Assembly: GCF_001468125.1 (NCBI RefSeq)
Contig: NZ_LNYT01000020.1
Coordinates: forward strand, 147,102-211,101
Origin: Legionella rubrilucens
GTDB lineage: Bacteria; Pseudomonadota; Gammaproteobacteria; Legionellales; Legionellaceae
Direction of reading: 5' to 3'
DNA: 64,000 bases
The notes beneath the pieces are model-generated. The model searched no databases, was not told where the DNA came from, and saw only the letters and a list, made by a program, of their open reading frames with translations. Positions 56,701-64,000 of the stretch are shown in pieces (position 1 is the first letter of the stretch; every line of letters starts with the position of its first letter). Made by a program: the position numbers and the translations under genes.

Positions 56701-58353
56701 GCAATGCCCTTCTTCGGAGACGGTAAACTCAAAACCCTTGGCCTCGTCTTTCAAGCCGAGAGCGGCTTTCTCGTCGAGCTTAAACCTGTCTTCATCTGGG
56801 GCAGGCGATAATGCCAGGTCGCTCTGGTCAATAATGTGTTGCAAAAGTGCTTTGTTAAGCTGTTGATGGAACCTGGCGGTGACTGTTTCCCGGGAAAACA
56901 AGGCAGCCAGCGTGGCTTTTTTGGCCAGAAGGTGGCTGATTTTATCGGTGTTTTCGTAATTGTAATACCAGTCATAAGGCTTTTTTAAGGCGCTCAGCCA
57001 ACCGCGGTTTTGCGTCAAGCCATAAATAATGGCATTACTTAGGTCAACATGATGATGCTCGATAACAGGGCGGATGTATCGATAGTGCCTGGCTAGTTCC
57101 TTTTTGACGATCTCAGGCAGTTGGCTTAAATGAAGCCCCTGGTATTCTGGCAGGGCAAGAATAGCATAGAAACTGTTAAATGCTCTTTGCAGGTGTTGCG
57201 CTTTGACTGAGGCTGTCCGTGTTTTGCTGAGTCTTTCGCGCGTTTCACCGAGCCGCAAATCAAGGAATCGCGCATCTTCAAGGGTCAGCAATTCCTTGCC
57301 GCAGGTTTCAAAATTAACGGGTTTGCGGGCATAGGTGATGAGCCAATCATAAAGCGGTTTTACCTGCTCCATCATGGGCTTGGAAAGGGTTCCTGGATGC
57401 AGCAGGGCTTGATCTTCGATACGATCAATCAGGGCAAATAACCGTGGCAGCAGGTCATATTTTAATTTGGCCAGATTATCACGTACCACGTTCTGGGAGG
57501 TTTCATTGAATTGCACCATCTGCTGGAAGGTGCTGGTGCTCAGGCTGATAATGTTGCGAACAATATTGACGTATTTCATCAGCTTGAATGCGATGAAAAA
57601 ATTATTTTCCCTCAAATCATCCAGCGCAAAAATAATCTTGATTGCATTTTCCTGAAGTTCCTGTAATTTTTGCTCATTTATTTCCGGTGCTTCAATGGAA
57701 ATTTTTGCAGAATAATGATGCAGATGGAGGCGTAATGCCTGAATATAGCCTGGAAGTTTCGCACTGAATTTACTGATAAAGTTGTAATCAAATCCGCCCG
57801 GCCGAGGTTTCATTTGATCCACAGCAATGCCTGCATACCAGCCGGCGTTATAACTCAGTGGAAAATCCAGAATGCGGCCAGCCAGATCATTCGCCTGCTT
57901 TTCATAACCATCCGCCTGCTGTTTGACGAGATGCAGAATATGCTGCAACTGCATCAGCTCATGGCCAAACACTTCCATAAAATCCAAATCGACATGTGTC
58001 AGCAGATAGCTGGCCTGATAGGCGTGATGAATGGTATTAAAGTAGAGTTTTTTTAAATCAAGGGTTTTTTGCTGGCCATTGCGGAGATTGACATTTTCCA
58101 GATCGATGAAGGCCATTTCCGCATGGTACAAGGCATTAATGAGTTGTTTAATCTGGACGATGCGGCGGGGTTCATCGGCGAAATCAACATAGGGTTCACC
58201 GGAGGCCTGCGTGTCGGCAAAATAATCGCGTGCGTAACTTGAAAAATAGGGGCCTTTCAACTGAGTTGTGATAAATTCACGATTGCTGCGCAACAGCGTG
58301 GAAATCTGATTTTCTTTAAAAGTATCCAACAAGCGCAAAAATCGTTCTATCAT
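53725..58353 (-). CDS. Very large cytosolic protein with internal duplication, candidate Dot/Icm effector
   Basis: 1542 residues, almost all helical, without signal peptide, membrane helix or recognised domain. It is built from a duplicated block: roughly residues 67-510 and 770-1230 show the same order of landmarks, for example QIKQLINALYHAEMAFIDLE near 67 and NIKRLFNALYYLEQMVIELE near 771, or TSQNVVRDNLAKL near 285 and TSHDAVMDHLDEI near 951. The C-terminal tail (TGEEPEAMPPTVAPVA) is acidic and proline-rich with a glutamate pair, as seen in translocation signals of this secretion system. Legionella effectors of this size exist (SidH/SdhA group), but relationship to them is not shown here. 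Confidence 0.6.
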   Translation of the reverse strand: MIERFLRLLDTFKENQISTLLRSNREFITTQLKGPYFSSYARDYFADTQASGEPYVDFADEPRRIVQIKQLINALYHAEMAFIDLENVNLRNGQQKTLDLKKLYFNTIHHAYQASYLLTHVDLDFMEVFGHELMQLQHILHLVKQQADGYEKQANDLAGRILDFPLSYNAGWYAGIAVDQMKPRPGGFDYNFISKFSAKLPGYIQALRLHLHHYSAKISIEAPEINEQKLQELQENAIKIIFALDDLRENNFFIAFKLMKYVNIVRNIISLSTSTFQQMVQFNETSQNVVRDNLAKLKYDLLPRLFALIDRIEDQALLHPGTLSKPMMEQVKPLYDWLITYARKPVNFETCGKELLTLEDARFLDLRLGETRERLSKTRTASVKAQHLQRAFNSFYAILALPEYQGLHLSQLPEIVKKELARHYRYIRPVIEHHHVDLSNAIIYGLTQNRGWLSALKKPYDWYYNYENTDKISHLLAKKATLAALFSRETVTARFHQQLNKALLQHIIDQSDLALSPAPDEDRFKLDEKAALGLKDEAKGFEFTVSEEGHCLLKQPAPLTTDQAFLLAQHYDQRLIALTQAQKAYRQFMAILDQQDVTTLAEVPEGEKKKLRPLYACFQPYFRTIKASDAGIGALDKNIIASLTGKAPALPVTLDELISMELDINTGFTATKTRWKDYRNSYLDEGKKLYENDVESAPLAVNTQHANRAHYLLKKDTCSRHIADYRKSLFQFTAALNLPARQYLKPQEKGIPFPQLENRQSLLAEPQQLLNIKRLFNALYYLEQMVIELEKLNDKSNESTYVYHLLQVYHAINTIYQLSLSFYHDPHSRLVCRDLMMKAQQLYQFTRDQTQPYLVHPEEVEPKEEPLHYNGLWYTIQAFMVVPEHVAALNYQTPIPADRLEKIRLNTKRIATNIEKIIHDSPSYFRLLLDTPVMYGLFMELKAKLIQFSQTSHDAVMDHLDEINSVLFTRLLMETDHFEAKLALKPGVLATSMKAILDQFYQGLVEPAGLVSVQHLELVFSMTPIQKRQAAAKQRATLAELKLKQISREQRAFKELHQSLQSYIRLKQPLSYIPGPPPRPDVLEFARQRAVKHYREALPFLKQAAKELPHLLPQGMTNTPVIDGLFLKSDLTIIPVIDNIAGLTTGALIYWKKQSASPDRDKKIRIYSQFNDQLNDYLQFTSGYLPSTPEILKAIENQLLAQYTSLLPDLYEHQDHYQAGQSASGRYPHVDTLLNGAQLPVCMAIPSGVADWVANLNAHYTGLQASYQFEKETAEEQSLYLQAIQIKDAELNQQYKANYLQSTFEELVTKMAGRRLGLLHIHSEYEKKLHAHLMSFNQEIIEQTKSSNHIRQSMIRLLIKKTRAFQNDELRHYVHLDKVLSAIQAFYLYLDTAKGNGVDDTSVYEIQELIHEKSRLLTLLKDIALNDKNSPSERLFQLQTACKKVEFSIPLTKQRSFTESDWLWFKSCLIYLLSLLHLYTPTPLKRFNALRDIAAEKNKPPMPSFANQFGLFTKNERAYYDPGLQPTGEEPEAMPPTVAPVA

Positions 58354-58485
58354 AAGTAGTTACCGATGCGATCGTGTTGCAGTTATAATATAAGTCGCGT
58401 CTTAAGTGAAGTGTAAGATGCTTTCTTTTTGTTAATTATCTGGAAATTTTGGTTTTTTTGAAGGCATTCAATGAGGGGATGTAAC

Positions 58486-59133
58486 ATGACTGGGTGGCGG
58501 ACCTTAGCAGATATACGGCGGGATTATGGGGATTTACGGATTGATGACCAACAGATCGGGGGCGATCCCTTACTGCTGTTTCAACGCTGGTTTAATGAAG
58601 TGCTTGCCAGCGAGAAACAGGATCCCACAGCCATGGTCCTGTCCACGGTGGACGATGAAGGTATGCCGGATTCAAGAGTAGTATTACTCAAGGGAATCGA
58701 AGAGGGATGCTTTATCTTTTATACCAATTATGAAAGCGCGAAAGCCGTGCAATTGCACAATCACCCGTTTGCCGCCTTGAATTTTTATTGGCCGGAAATG
58801 GCACGGCAAGTGAGAATACGGGGGGGTGTGGAAAAAACCAGCCGGGAAATGTCAGACGCCTACTTTGCCAGTCGGCCGCCAGCCAGTCAGCTCAGTGCCC
58901 TGGCTTCGCCTCAGAGTCGTCCCATTGCCACCCGGCAAGAATTGGAGATGGCCTTTAACCGCCTGATGGCGCAATGGAATCAGCAACCCATTGTCCGTCC
59001 GGAAAACTGGGGTGGGTACCAGCTCAAACCGTCGACCATTGAATTTTGGCAGGGTAGAGATAACCGTTTGCATGACCGCGTGCTGTATCGTCGACAGGGC
59101 GAGGAATGGATTGGTTGCCGCCTGGCGCCATAG
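58486..59133 (+). CDS. pdxH: Pyridoxamine 5'-phosphate oxidase
   Basis: FMN enzyme making pyridoxal phosphate from PNP or PMP, 215 residues from ATG 58486 (AGGGG 7 bases upstream); ATG 58471 would lack a site. Typical: [30 protein letters not shown] (FMN-binding), [27 protein letters not shown] and the C-terminal [26 protein letters not shown] at 58384 may be its -10 box. Flanked by the large gene and the RMF-like gene. Confidence 0.95.
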   Translation: MTGWRTLADIRRDYGDLRIDDQQIGGDPLLLFQRWFNEVLASEKQDPTAMVLSTVDDEGMPDSRVVLLKGIEEGCFIFYTNYESAKAVQLHNHPFAALNFYWPEMARQVRIRGGVEKTSREMSDAYFASRPPASQLSALASPQSRPIATRQELEMAFNRLMAQWNQQPIVRPENWGGYQLKPSTIEFWQGRDNRLHDRVLYRRQGEEWIGCRLAP

Positions 59134-59340
59134 TGAGTAAAATCATATACTTATAAGTACAATGTGTATTATTTTTAATAATATTGTCAAGAAATAGTAA
59201 ATTAATCTAACTTGTCCCCTCCTGGATTGCTCAAGGCGTAAAATAGCTTTTAAGTGGATTGAATCACGAATCCCCTGGCGATGGTACGGAAGTTGCTACC
59301 ATTCAAGTAAGAGGAAGACGAGCTAAGAGAGGGTACGAAC

Positions 59341-59724
59341 ATGAACGATACTTCAGCCTTATTACCACACATAAAATTGCGCTTTAACATTGAGCATCCT
59401 AACCTTGAAGAGTGCTATGATGAGGGGTACCAGTGCGCATTGTCCGAATTGGGCGAGCAGGAAAATCCTTACCGTCAGGGCACGAGTGAATACGAACAAT
59501 GGCAGGAGGGGTGGTGGGCTGGTTTTTATGGCGAGGAACCGCTCTATGACTTAGGGGCAACGACCCTTAAGAAGGATGAAGAGGAAAAGTCAGCCGTGTC
59601 AGCCGCCAATGACGGTTTATTTTCCATTCACAATAAATCATTTCTGGTAAAAGTGTTGCGTATTACAGGGGCCATCGCCGCTTCGGCCTTTGTTGGTTAC
59701 CAGGTACTCGATTTAGTCGCATAA
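59341..59724 (+). CDS. RMF-like domain protein with C-terminal membrane helix; possible LetE
   Basis: 127 residues. Residues 22-60 match ribosome modulation factor in pattern: a DEGYQCALSELGEQENPY block with a second half GTSEYEQWQEGWWAGFYGEE, similar to GYQAGxxG..CPY......QWLGGWREA of RMF. A membrane helix (LRITGAIAASAFVGYQVLDL) ends the protein; canonical RMF has none. GAGAGGGTACGAAC precedes the ATG. Gene order (pdxH before; SseB-like, MFS, DUF945 and fis after) recalls the region of the Legionella transmission trait enhancer LetE in my memory, so LetE is a plausible identity, unverified. A stationary-phase ribosome role is suggested, not shown. Confidence 0.55.
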   Translation: MNDTSALLPHIKLRFNIEHPNLEECYDEGYQCALSELGEQENPYRQGTSEYEQWQEGWWAGFYGEEPLYDLGATTLKKDEEEKSAVSAANDGLFSIHNKSFLVKVLRITGAIAASAFVGYQVLDLVA

Positions 59725-59755
59725 CCGTGAAGGCCGGCGGGTCAAAAACCCGCTT

Positions 59756-60142
59756 TCATTTAAACAATTTTAAAACCATACTGCGCATCCGGGCGATCTC
59801 GGATGCGTTAAATTCTTTGTAAATTTCGCTGCCGATATTCAAACAGACAGTCACGTCATCACCTATCCCTTTCAGCAGGTCAACGCCTGAGAGGCGCAGG
59901 ATCTGGATGGCATCACGAATGTCCTGTGCCCAGGCATCAAGGTAACTCATCTCACTAAAGACCGGCAAAAACGTGTGTTCACCTTCTTTAAGAAAGAGCA
60001 CTTCCGGATTGTCCGGCGCAGAATGAATATCCACCGGGATGATAAAATTAGCCTTGATGAATTCAAGGTAAGCTTTATTCGCCTGTTGACTATCCCCTTG
60101 CGAATCCAGGGCATTTTTTACAGCAAGTTCGAGACTGTTCAT
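59756..60142 (-). CDS. SseB-like N-terminal domain protein
   Basis: 128 residues, SseB N-terminal domain type. N-terminus MNSLELAVKNALDSQGDSQQ, then LFLKEGEHTFLPVFSEMSYL (the FTd strand) and LRLSGVDLLKGIGDDVTVCL with the hydrophobic/Gly pattern of the family. The family function is unknown; in some bacteria the proteins influence secretion or rhodanese-like enzymes. It points against the RMF-like gene; a 12-base run of GTATAATTATAC lies near its 5' side. Confidence 0.7.
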   Translation of the reverse strand: MNSLELAVKNALDSQGDSQQANKAYLEFIKANFIIPVDIHSAPDNPEVLFLKEGEHTFLPVFSEMSYLDAWAQDIRDAIQILRLSGVDLLKGIGDDVTVCLNIGSEIYKEFNASEIARMRSMVLKLFK

Positions 60143-60251
60143 AATCTACAACGTCAATAAAAGGTCAGATTATACGGATTCATGGCGTATAATTATACCC
60201 CACCTTCATCCTGCCAACGATGATGGCGTGGTTTTCCATGCCACTCTGGTG

Positions 60252-60279
60252 TTGAAATAAACATTTGTAGCAGTATAAT
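60252..60279 (+). promoter_or_regulatory. Promoter of the MFS gene
   Basis: TTGAAA at 60252-60257, 16-base spacer, perfect TATAAT at 60274-60279. The start codon is about 100 bases downstream, so a long untranslated leader is predicted. Confidence 0.6.
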
Positions 60280-60384
60280 GGGTGCTTGGGTTTGTAAATT
60301 TTTTGAGCTAATTGCTGTTGGTAGGAAGCATTAAGACAGTCGGAATGGGCTTTGCTTCTGGATACAGTTACCGAGTGTGTATTT

Positions 60385-61686
60385 ATGAATAAAATAGCAG
60401 TATCTCAAAATGCAAATTCCTCAGGACGTTTCAGTCAACTGAGCTTTGCATGGATCGTCTGGGGGTTGGCCGCGGCGTTTTATTTTTCTGATTATCTCGC
60501 CAGAGTAGCACCCGGAGTTATGCATCGCAGCCTGCAGATTGATTTTGGCATCAATGAAGTCGGATTTGGGATTCTGACAGCGTCTTTTTACATACCTTAT
60601 ATTATTATGCAGGTTCCGGTTGGCCTGACCGTTGACCGTTTGAGCATCCGCGGCATTTTAACCGTTATGTCTTTGATTACTGCCCTGGGCTGCGGGGTCT
60701 TTGGCTTGGCAGATGGTCTGATGATGGCCTCCGTAGGACGTATGCTGATTGGTTTTAGTGCGGCGTTTGCCTTTGTCAGCGCGCTGCGTCTGGCGACTTC
60801 CTGGTTCCCGCCGGCCATGTTGGGCTTGTTGTCGGGTTTAACTCAGGCGTTGGGCATGTTGGGTGCTGCAGCAGGTGAGGCGCCTGTGTCTTTTCTGGTG
60901 GCCAATGTGGGCTGGCGCCACAGTATGTTGATTATTGCGTTCCTGTTTATCGTTTTAGCAGGTCTTTTGTATCAATTTGTTCAGGATAAGCCAGGGACCA
61001 AACGCCGTGAGATTAAGGCTCAACCTCACATCAGCATTCTGGAAAGCCTGAAAATAATTTTATCGCATCGACAAACCTGGCTTAACGCCCTGTATGCGGG
61101 TTTTCTTTTCGGACCCACTGCTGTCATTGGCGAAGCCATTGGCCCGGCTTACCTGCAATATGGTCGCGGCCTTTCTGCCCATGCTGCGGCATTTGCAACC
61201 GGCCTCATTTTTATAGGCTGGGGCATCAGCGGTCCGCTGTCGGGATGGATTTCCGATCGCATGGGGCGTCGCAAACCCTTTATGATATTCTCAGCGTTGT
61301 GCGGGGTTGTGTTGACAACCTTGTTTGTTTTCTACCCCGACATGAATAAAACCTCGGCCTATTTGCTTTTCTTTCTCTTTGGGCTGACGAATACCGGCGT
61401 GGCTATCGCCTATGCGGTTTCCACTGAAATTCAGGAAAGCAAAGTCATTGGGACCTGCATCGCCTTTACCAACATGACGTCTATTTTTGTGGGGGCATTA
61501 ATGCAGCCTCTCGTGGGACGTCTGGTTGATTTGTCAGCCGGAGCCCGGGCATTCAATGTGGAAACCTTGCTGTTAAGCGACTTCCAGGCCGGTCTGCGTA
61601 TTTTGCCGCTGTGCTCACTGGTTGCCCTCATTCTGGCATTCACTGTAAAGGAAACGTATTGCAAGCCCATAAGGCAGGTTAACTGA
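60385..61686 (+). CDS. MFS transporter
   Basis: 433 residues from ATG 60385, the first good start; the TTG at 60352 is less likely. 12 helices; GLTVDRLSIRGILTVMSLIT is the loop 2-3 region and FYFSDYLARVAPGVMHRSLQ the first-helix end typical of Legionella MFS proteins. IGWGISGPLSGWISDRMGRR marks the C-terminal half (second D-R-x-G-R-R). It may be an importer of nutrients or an exporter; substrate unknown. Probable promoter at 60252-60279; downstream is DUF945. Confidence 0.9.
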   Translation: MNKIAVSQNANSSGRFSQLSFAWIVWGLAAAFYFSDYLARVAPGVMHRSLQIDFGINEVGFGILTASFYIPYIIMQVPVGLTVDRLSIRGILTVMSLITALGCGVFGLADGLMMASVGRMLIGFSAAFAFVSALRLATSWFPPAMLGLLSGLTQALGMLGAAAGEAPVSFLVANVGWRHSMLIIAFLFIVLAGLLYQFVQDKPGTKRREIKAQPHISILESLKIILSHRQTWLNALYAGFLFGPTAVIGEAIGPAYLQYGRGLSAHAAAFATGLIFIGWGISGPLSGWISDRMGRRKPFMIFSALCGVVLTTLFVFYPDMNKTSAYLLFFLFGLTNTGVAIAYAVSTEIQESKVIGTCIAFTNMTSIFVGALMQPLVGRLVDLSAGARAFNVETLLLSDFQAGLRILPLCSLVALILAFTVKETYCKPIRQVN

Positions 61687-61719
61687 GCTGATTTTGTTGA
61701 GTTTTTTTTCTTATTTCTT

Positions 61720-61748
61720 TTGCTAGTTAGTGTATCTCGTGCTTTAAT
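61720..61748 (+). promoter_or_regulatory. Candidate promoter of the DUF945 gene
   Basis: TTGCTA at 61720-61725, 17-base spacer, TTTAAT at 61743-61748. The leader would be about 65 bases. Confidence 0.4.
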
Positions 61749-61818
61749 TAGGGCGGGTACTACTTACCGCATCTTTTATGCAGTTTTGCAGTGAGATGTC
61801 ACTAACACGGAGATAATA

Positions 61819-63285
61819 ATGAAAAAAATCATAGGATTAGTGGTTATCCTGGCCGTTCTAGTCCTTGGCGGATATTATGGTATGGGCATTATCACTGAAC
61901 ACACAGTGAGAAAAAACGTCGATATCGTTAATCAGTCGAATGGCCTGTTTGCCGATATCACTGAATACCATAGAGGCTGGTTTAAATCCCAGGCTACATT
62001 AAACTGGCGTTTACATGTGCCCGAGCGCATCGTCAGAGGTGCTGATGGCCAACCGCAAACCATGCCTGCACAAGATTACCAGATGCAAATGCCGTTAACC
62101 ATTTATCATGGCCCCATTATATTGGCTGACAACGGCGTTAAATTGGGCTTAGGTTACGCTAAAACGGATTTAACCTTACCACAAACCTATGCTGAACAGT
62201 TCAATAACACCTTTACCGGCGATTCCACCAAACCCAAGCTGGATTTAAGCCTGCTGATTAACTACTTGAATAACAGCAAGGTCAATATGTCCATTCCTGA
62301 GTTTAAACTGATTGCCAAACAAGGCAATTCGCAGTTTGACTGGAAGGGCATGAGCAGTACCGTCAATGTGACTTCTTCCATGGACGAAGTGGCGGGCGAT
62401 CTGACCATTGAAGGCATGAGCTTTGTAAAAGATCAAGTGACGGCCACCATGGGGGAAATCTCCAGCGAATACAACCTGCACCGCACGGATTCCGGTTTAT
62501 TCCTTGGTGAAGCCAGCGTTTCTTTCCCTTCTCTGCTCATTCAGGATAAAACTCAAAAACTGTTTGAGCTGAATGATCTCGACATCAATACCAGCAGTGA
62601 CATTGAGAGTGGTCTCTTCAATTCTCATTTCAAAAGCTCATTGGACAAGATCGTCACTCAAGGCAAAACCTATGGCCCCGGTAATCTGGAAATGGCTGTA
62701 CGTAATCTTGATGCTGATGCCCTGGCCCGTATTAATGAACAAGCCAATAAAATGCAGCAGGGTTCCGATGTGGAGAAACAGCAGGCGTTGATGGCTATTA
62801 TGCCTGAGATTCCTAAACTGTTTAGCCGCGGCGCGGAATTTGAAATTTCTGAAATGACATTTACCATGCCTGAAGGTACAGTCGAAGGCAACCTGATTAT
62901 TACGCTGCCCAAAGGCGATAACAATAATCCGGTCGAGATGATGCAGAAAGTTCAGGGCAACGGCCGTTTGAAGGTTCCTGGTGCGGTGTTGAAACAGATC
63001 ATCAGCCAAACCGTCAGACAACGATTGGCTTCTGGTTCCGTTCAGGTTACGTCAACTCCTGACACCACGGCTACTGATCCCAATGCGCCTGCAAATGCTG
63101 CCTCCACGGCTACGCCGGATATGGAACAGCAGATTGCGGCCCAAACGGATCAACAAATCAATGCCATGGTTCAATCGGGCTTACTGGTACAACAAAGCAC
63201 TGACTATGTGGTTGAAGTCAGTCTGAATCAGGGGCAGCTTGTTGTAAATGGCAAGCCATTCAATCCTGCCATGATGAAATTCTAA
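61819..63285 (+). CDS. DUF945 (YdgA) family protein
   Basis: 488 residues; a single N-terminal membrane helix (MKKIIGLVVILAVLVLGGYY) followed by a large periplasmic beta-rich domain with DUF945 signatures: NGLFADITEYHRGWFKSQAT, PLTIYHGPIILA and a C-terminal AMxxG-like low-complexity Ala/Thr/Pro/Asn stretch (TDPNAPANAASTATPDM). Function unknown in any species; possibly an envelope biogenesis factor (AsmA-like). CGGAGATAATA precedes the ATG. A GC/AT hairpin follows, then fis. Confidence 0.85.
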   Translation: MKKIIGLVVILAVLVLGGYYGMGIITEHTVRKNVDIVNQSNGLFADITEYHRGWFKSQATLNWRLHVPERIVRGADGQPQTMPAQDYQMQMPLTIYHGPIILADNGVKLGLGYAKTDLTLPQTYAEQFNNTFTGDSTKPKLDLSLLINYLNNSKVNMSIPEFKLIAKQGNSQFDWKGMSSTVNVTSSMDEVAGDLTIEGMSFVKDQVTATMGEISSEYNLHRTDSGLFLGEASVSFPSLLIQDKTQKLFELNDLDINTSSDIESGLFNSHFKSSLDKIVTQGKTYGPGNLEMAVRNLDADALARINEQANKMQQGSDVEKQQALMAIMPEIPKLFSRGAEFEISEMTFTMPEGTVEGNLIITLPKGDNNNPVEMMQKVQGNGRLKVPGAVLKQIISQTVRQRLASGSVQVTSTPDTTATDPNAPANAASTATPDMEQQIAAQTDQQINAMVQSGLLVQQSTDYVVEVSLNQGQLVVNGKPFNPAMMKF

Positions 63286-63303
63286 GTCTTATCAATACCT
63301 TGT

Positions 63304-63333
63304 GAGCAGGTTTAGTTTCAATTAAACCTGCTC
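63304..63333 (+). terminator. Hairpin after DUF945
   Basis: 11-bp perfect stem GAGCAGGTTTA / TAAACCTGCTC with an 8-base loop. The T tract is missing, so a partial terminator or processing site. Confidence 0.55.
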
Positions 63334-63373
63334 AATAACACCTGATTATCAGTCAATTTTTCGGTTGTTTTAC

Positions 63374-63402
63374 TTGTCAGGAATTGTCCAATTGGGTAAG
63401 AT
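63374..63402 (+). promoter_or_regulatory. fis promoter
   Basis: TTGTCA at 63374-63379, 17-base spacer, TAAGAT at 63397-63402. Transcription would begin near 63409, just before AAAGGAGGAG, which forbids starts further upstream. Confidence 0.6.
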
Positions 63403-63431
63403 TCATGTTTTTAAAGGAGGAGTTAATAATA

Positions 63432-63713
63432 ATGACAACAATCAGTAATGAAGCCGGGGATACAACTGCGTCACTGGCCGAGAGCGTAACTCAATCAGTG
63501 CAAAGGTATTTCTCCGAGCTGAAGGGAACTGATCCTGTTGATCTGTACAAGTTTGTTTTGGAAGAAATAGAGACACCTCTGTTTCGTGCAGTAATGGAGC
63601 ACTGCAAGTACAATCAATCTCGTGCAGCGGTTATGTTGGGTATTAGTCGAGGAACTTTACGCACCAAATTACGTCGCTATTTTGATGATAAATACGTTGG
63701 AACACGTGATTAA
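63432..63713 (+). CDS. fis: DNA-binding protein Fis
   Basis: Nucleoid-associated, 93 residues from ATG 63432; AAAGGAGGAG 9 bases upstream is a near-perfect ribosome site. The C-terminal helix-turn-helix is YNQSRAAVMLGISRGTLRTK and the preceding dimer helices include EEIETPLFRAVMEHCK. Legionella encode several Fis proteins; this position next to the sdh-suc region may match Fis1, from memory. It would regulate virulence and growth-phase genes. A strong bidirectional terminator follows. Confidence 0.93.
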   Translation: MTTISNEAGDTTASLAESVTQSVQRYFSELKGTDPVDLYKFVLEEIETPLFRAVMEHCKYNQSRAAVMLGISRGTLRTKLRRYFDDKYVGTRD

Positions 63714-63727
63714 GGTTAAGTAGACCC

Positions 63728-63761
63728 AATAAAAAAGGAAGCTCAGGCTTCCTTTTTTATT
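63728..63761. terminator. Bidirectional terminator between fis and prs
   Basis: AATAAAAAAGGAAGC / GCTTCCTTTTTTATT 15-bp perfect stem with loop TCAG; T-rich arm on each strand serves both fis (plus) and prs (minus). Confidence 0.92.
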
Positions 63762-63775
63762 GGCTGTCATTAACC

Positions 63776-64000
63776 CTATTCGGCAAACATGGAGCTCACC
63801 GACTCTTCGACATTGACTCGTTTAATGGCCTGAGCCAACATGTCAGCTAAACTGACTACCCTAATTTTTTTACACTGTTTGGCGGCCTGAGAGAGAGGAA
63901 TAGTATCAGTTACCACAACCTCATCCAGGGAAGAGTGAATGATATTATCGACAGCCGGTCCTGAGAGTACGGGATGGGTGATGTAGGCCCGGACACTGTT
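63776..64000 (-). CDS. prs: Ribose-phosphate pyrophosphokinase (3' part)
   Basis: The last 74 residues are on the minus strand, running off the right edge; the start is outside. Reads NSVRAYITHPVLSGPAVDNI, then DEVVVTDTIPLSQAAKQCKK, IRVVSLADMLAQAIKRVN and ESVSSMFAE at the end, the conserved C-terminus of PRPP synthetase, which makes phosphoribosyl pyrophosphate for nucleotides, histidine and tryptophan. The stop is the CTA at 63776-63778 read on the complement. It is convergent with fis and shares its terminator. Confidence 0.92.
   Translation of the reverse strand, partial: NSVRAYITHPVLSGPAVDNIIHSSLDEVVVTDTIPLSQAAKQCKKIRVVSLADMLAQAIKRVNVEESVSSMFAE

Noticed and set aside
60187-60198. GTATAATTATAC palindrome as a regulatory operator
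   Set aside because: AT-rich 12-base palindrome overlapping -10-like sequences; chance or bidirectional -10 boxes are enough to explain it.

Overview
The window looks like chromosome from a gammaproteobacterium of the Legionella group. This rests on gene order around metY-rimP-nusA-infB, on sdhCDAB-sucABCD, on the run pdxH / RMF-like protein / SseB-like / MFS / DUF945 / fis / prs, and on several proteins that resemble Dot/Icm effectors. No transfer genes, insertion sequences, prophage or CRISPR array were seen. The species cannot be named from sequence reading alone.

Layout. (1) 1-4830: end of the respiratory complex I operon (nuoL partial, nuoM, nuoN). (2) 4854-13833: the conserved translation/RNA-processing cluster, with initiator tRNA, rimP, nusA, infB, rbfA, truB, rpsO and pnp. 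(3) 13875-30225: a mixed region. It holds a Rab-like membrane protein, hinT-folE, ppa, a CPA2 antiporter, a secreted amidohydrolase-like protein that has lost its metal ligands, an APC transporter, a PriC-like protein, a secreted flavin oxidase, a VanX-type dipeptidase, a PhyH dioxygenase, a ZIP-like transporter, a thioredoxin-like protein and an orphan biotin carboxylase. (4) 30222-36564: panB-panC with a leader ORF, an alpha/beta hydrolase with zapE, and an iron-regulated feoABC operon behind a Fur box. (5) 36699-38783: an unknown protein, an RDD membrane protein and an HDOD protein. (6) 38939-48654: the TCA-cycle supercluster sdhCDAB-sucAB-sucCD, closed by a strong terminator. (7) 48645-64000: a deformylase with a possible signal peptide, a small secreted protein, two MFS transporters, a papain-like protease, cbpA-cbpM, a 1542-residue protein with an internal duplication, pdxH, an RMF-like protein, an SseB-like protein, DUF945, fis and the end of prs.

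How it works together. Complex I, succinate dehydrogenase and the 2-oxoglutarate dehydrogenase/succinyl-CoA synthetase genes form the respiratory core. The nusA cluster serves transcription and translation. FeoABC handles ferrous iron, and a second Fur-like palindrome sits between an MFS gene and a protease gene. PanB/PanC feed coenzyme A synthesis. The accessory genes (Rab-like protein, 1542-residue protein, SGHYxP-motif protein, secreted protease and oxidase) fit an intracellular lifestyle, but that role is inferred.

The most unusual items are a 20-codon leader ORF whose stop overlaps the panB start, a small-GTPase-like domain on a membrane hairpin, an amidohydrolase without its metal ligands, a deformylase with two competing starts, an RMF-like domain fused to a membrane helix, paired TACAC/GTGTA operators around an accessory locus, and the long internal duplication in the 1542-residue protein.
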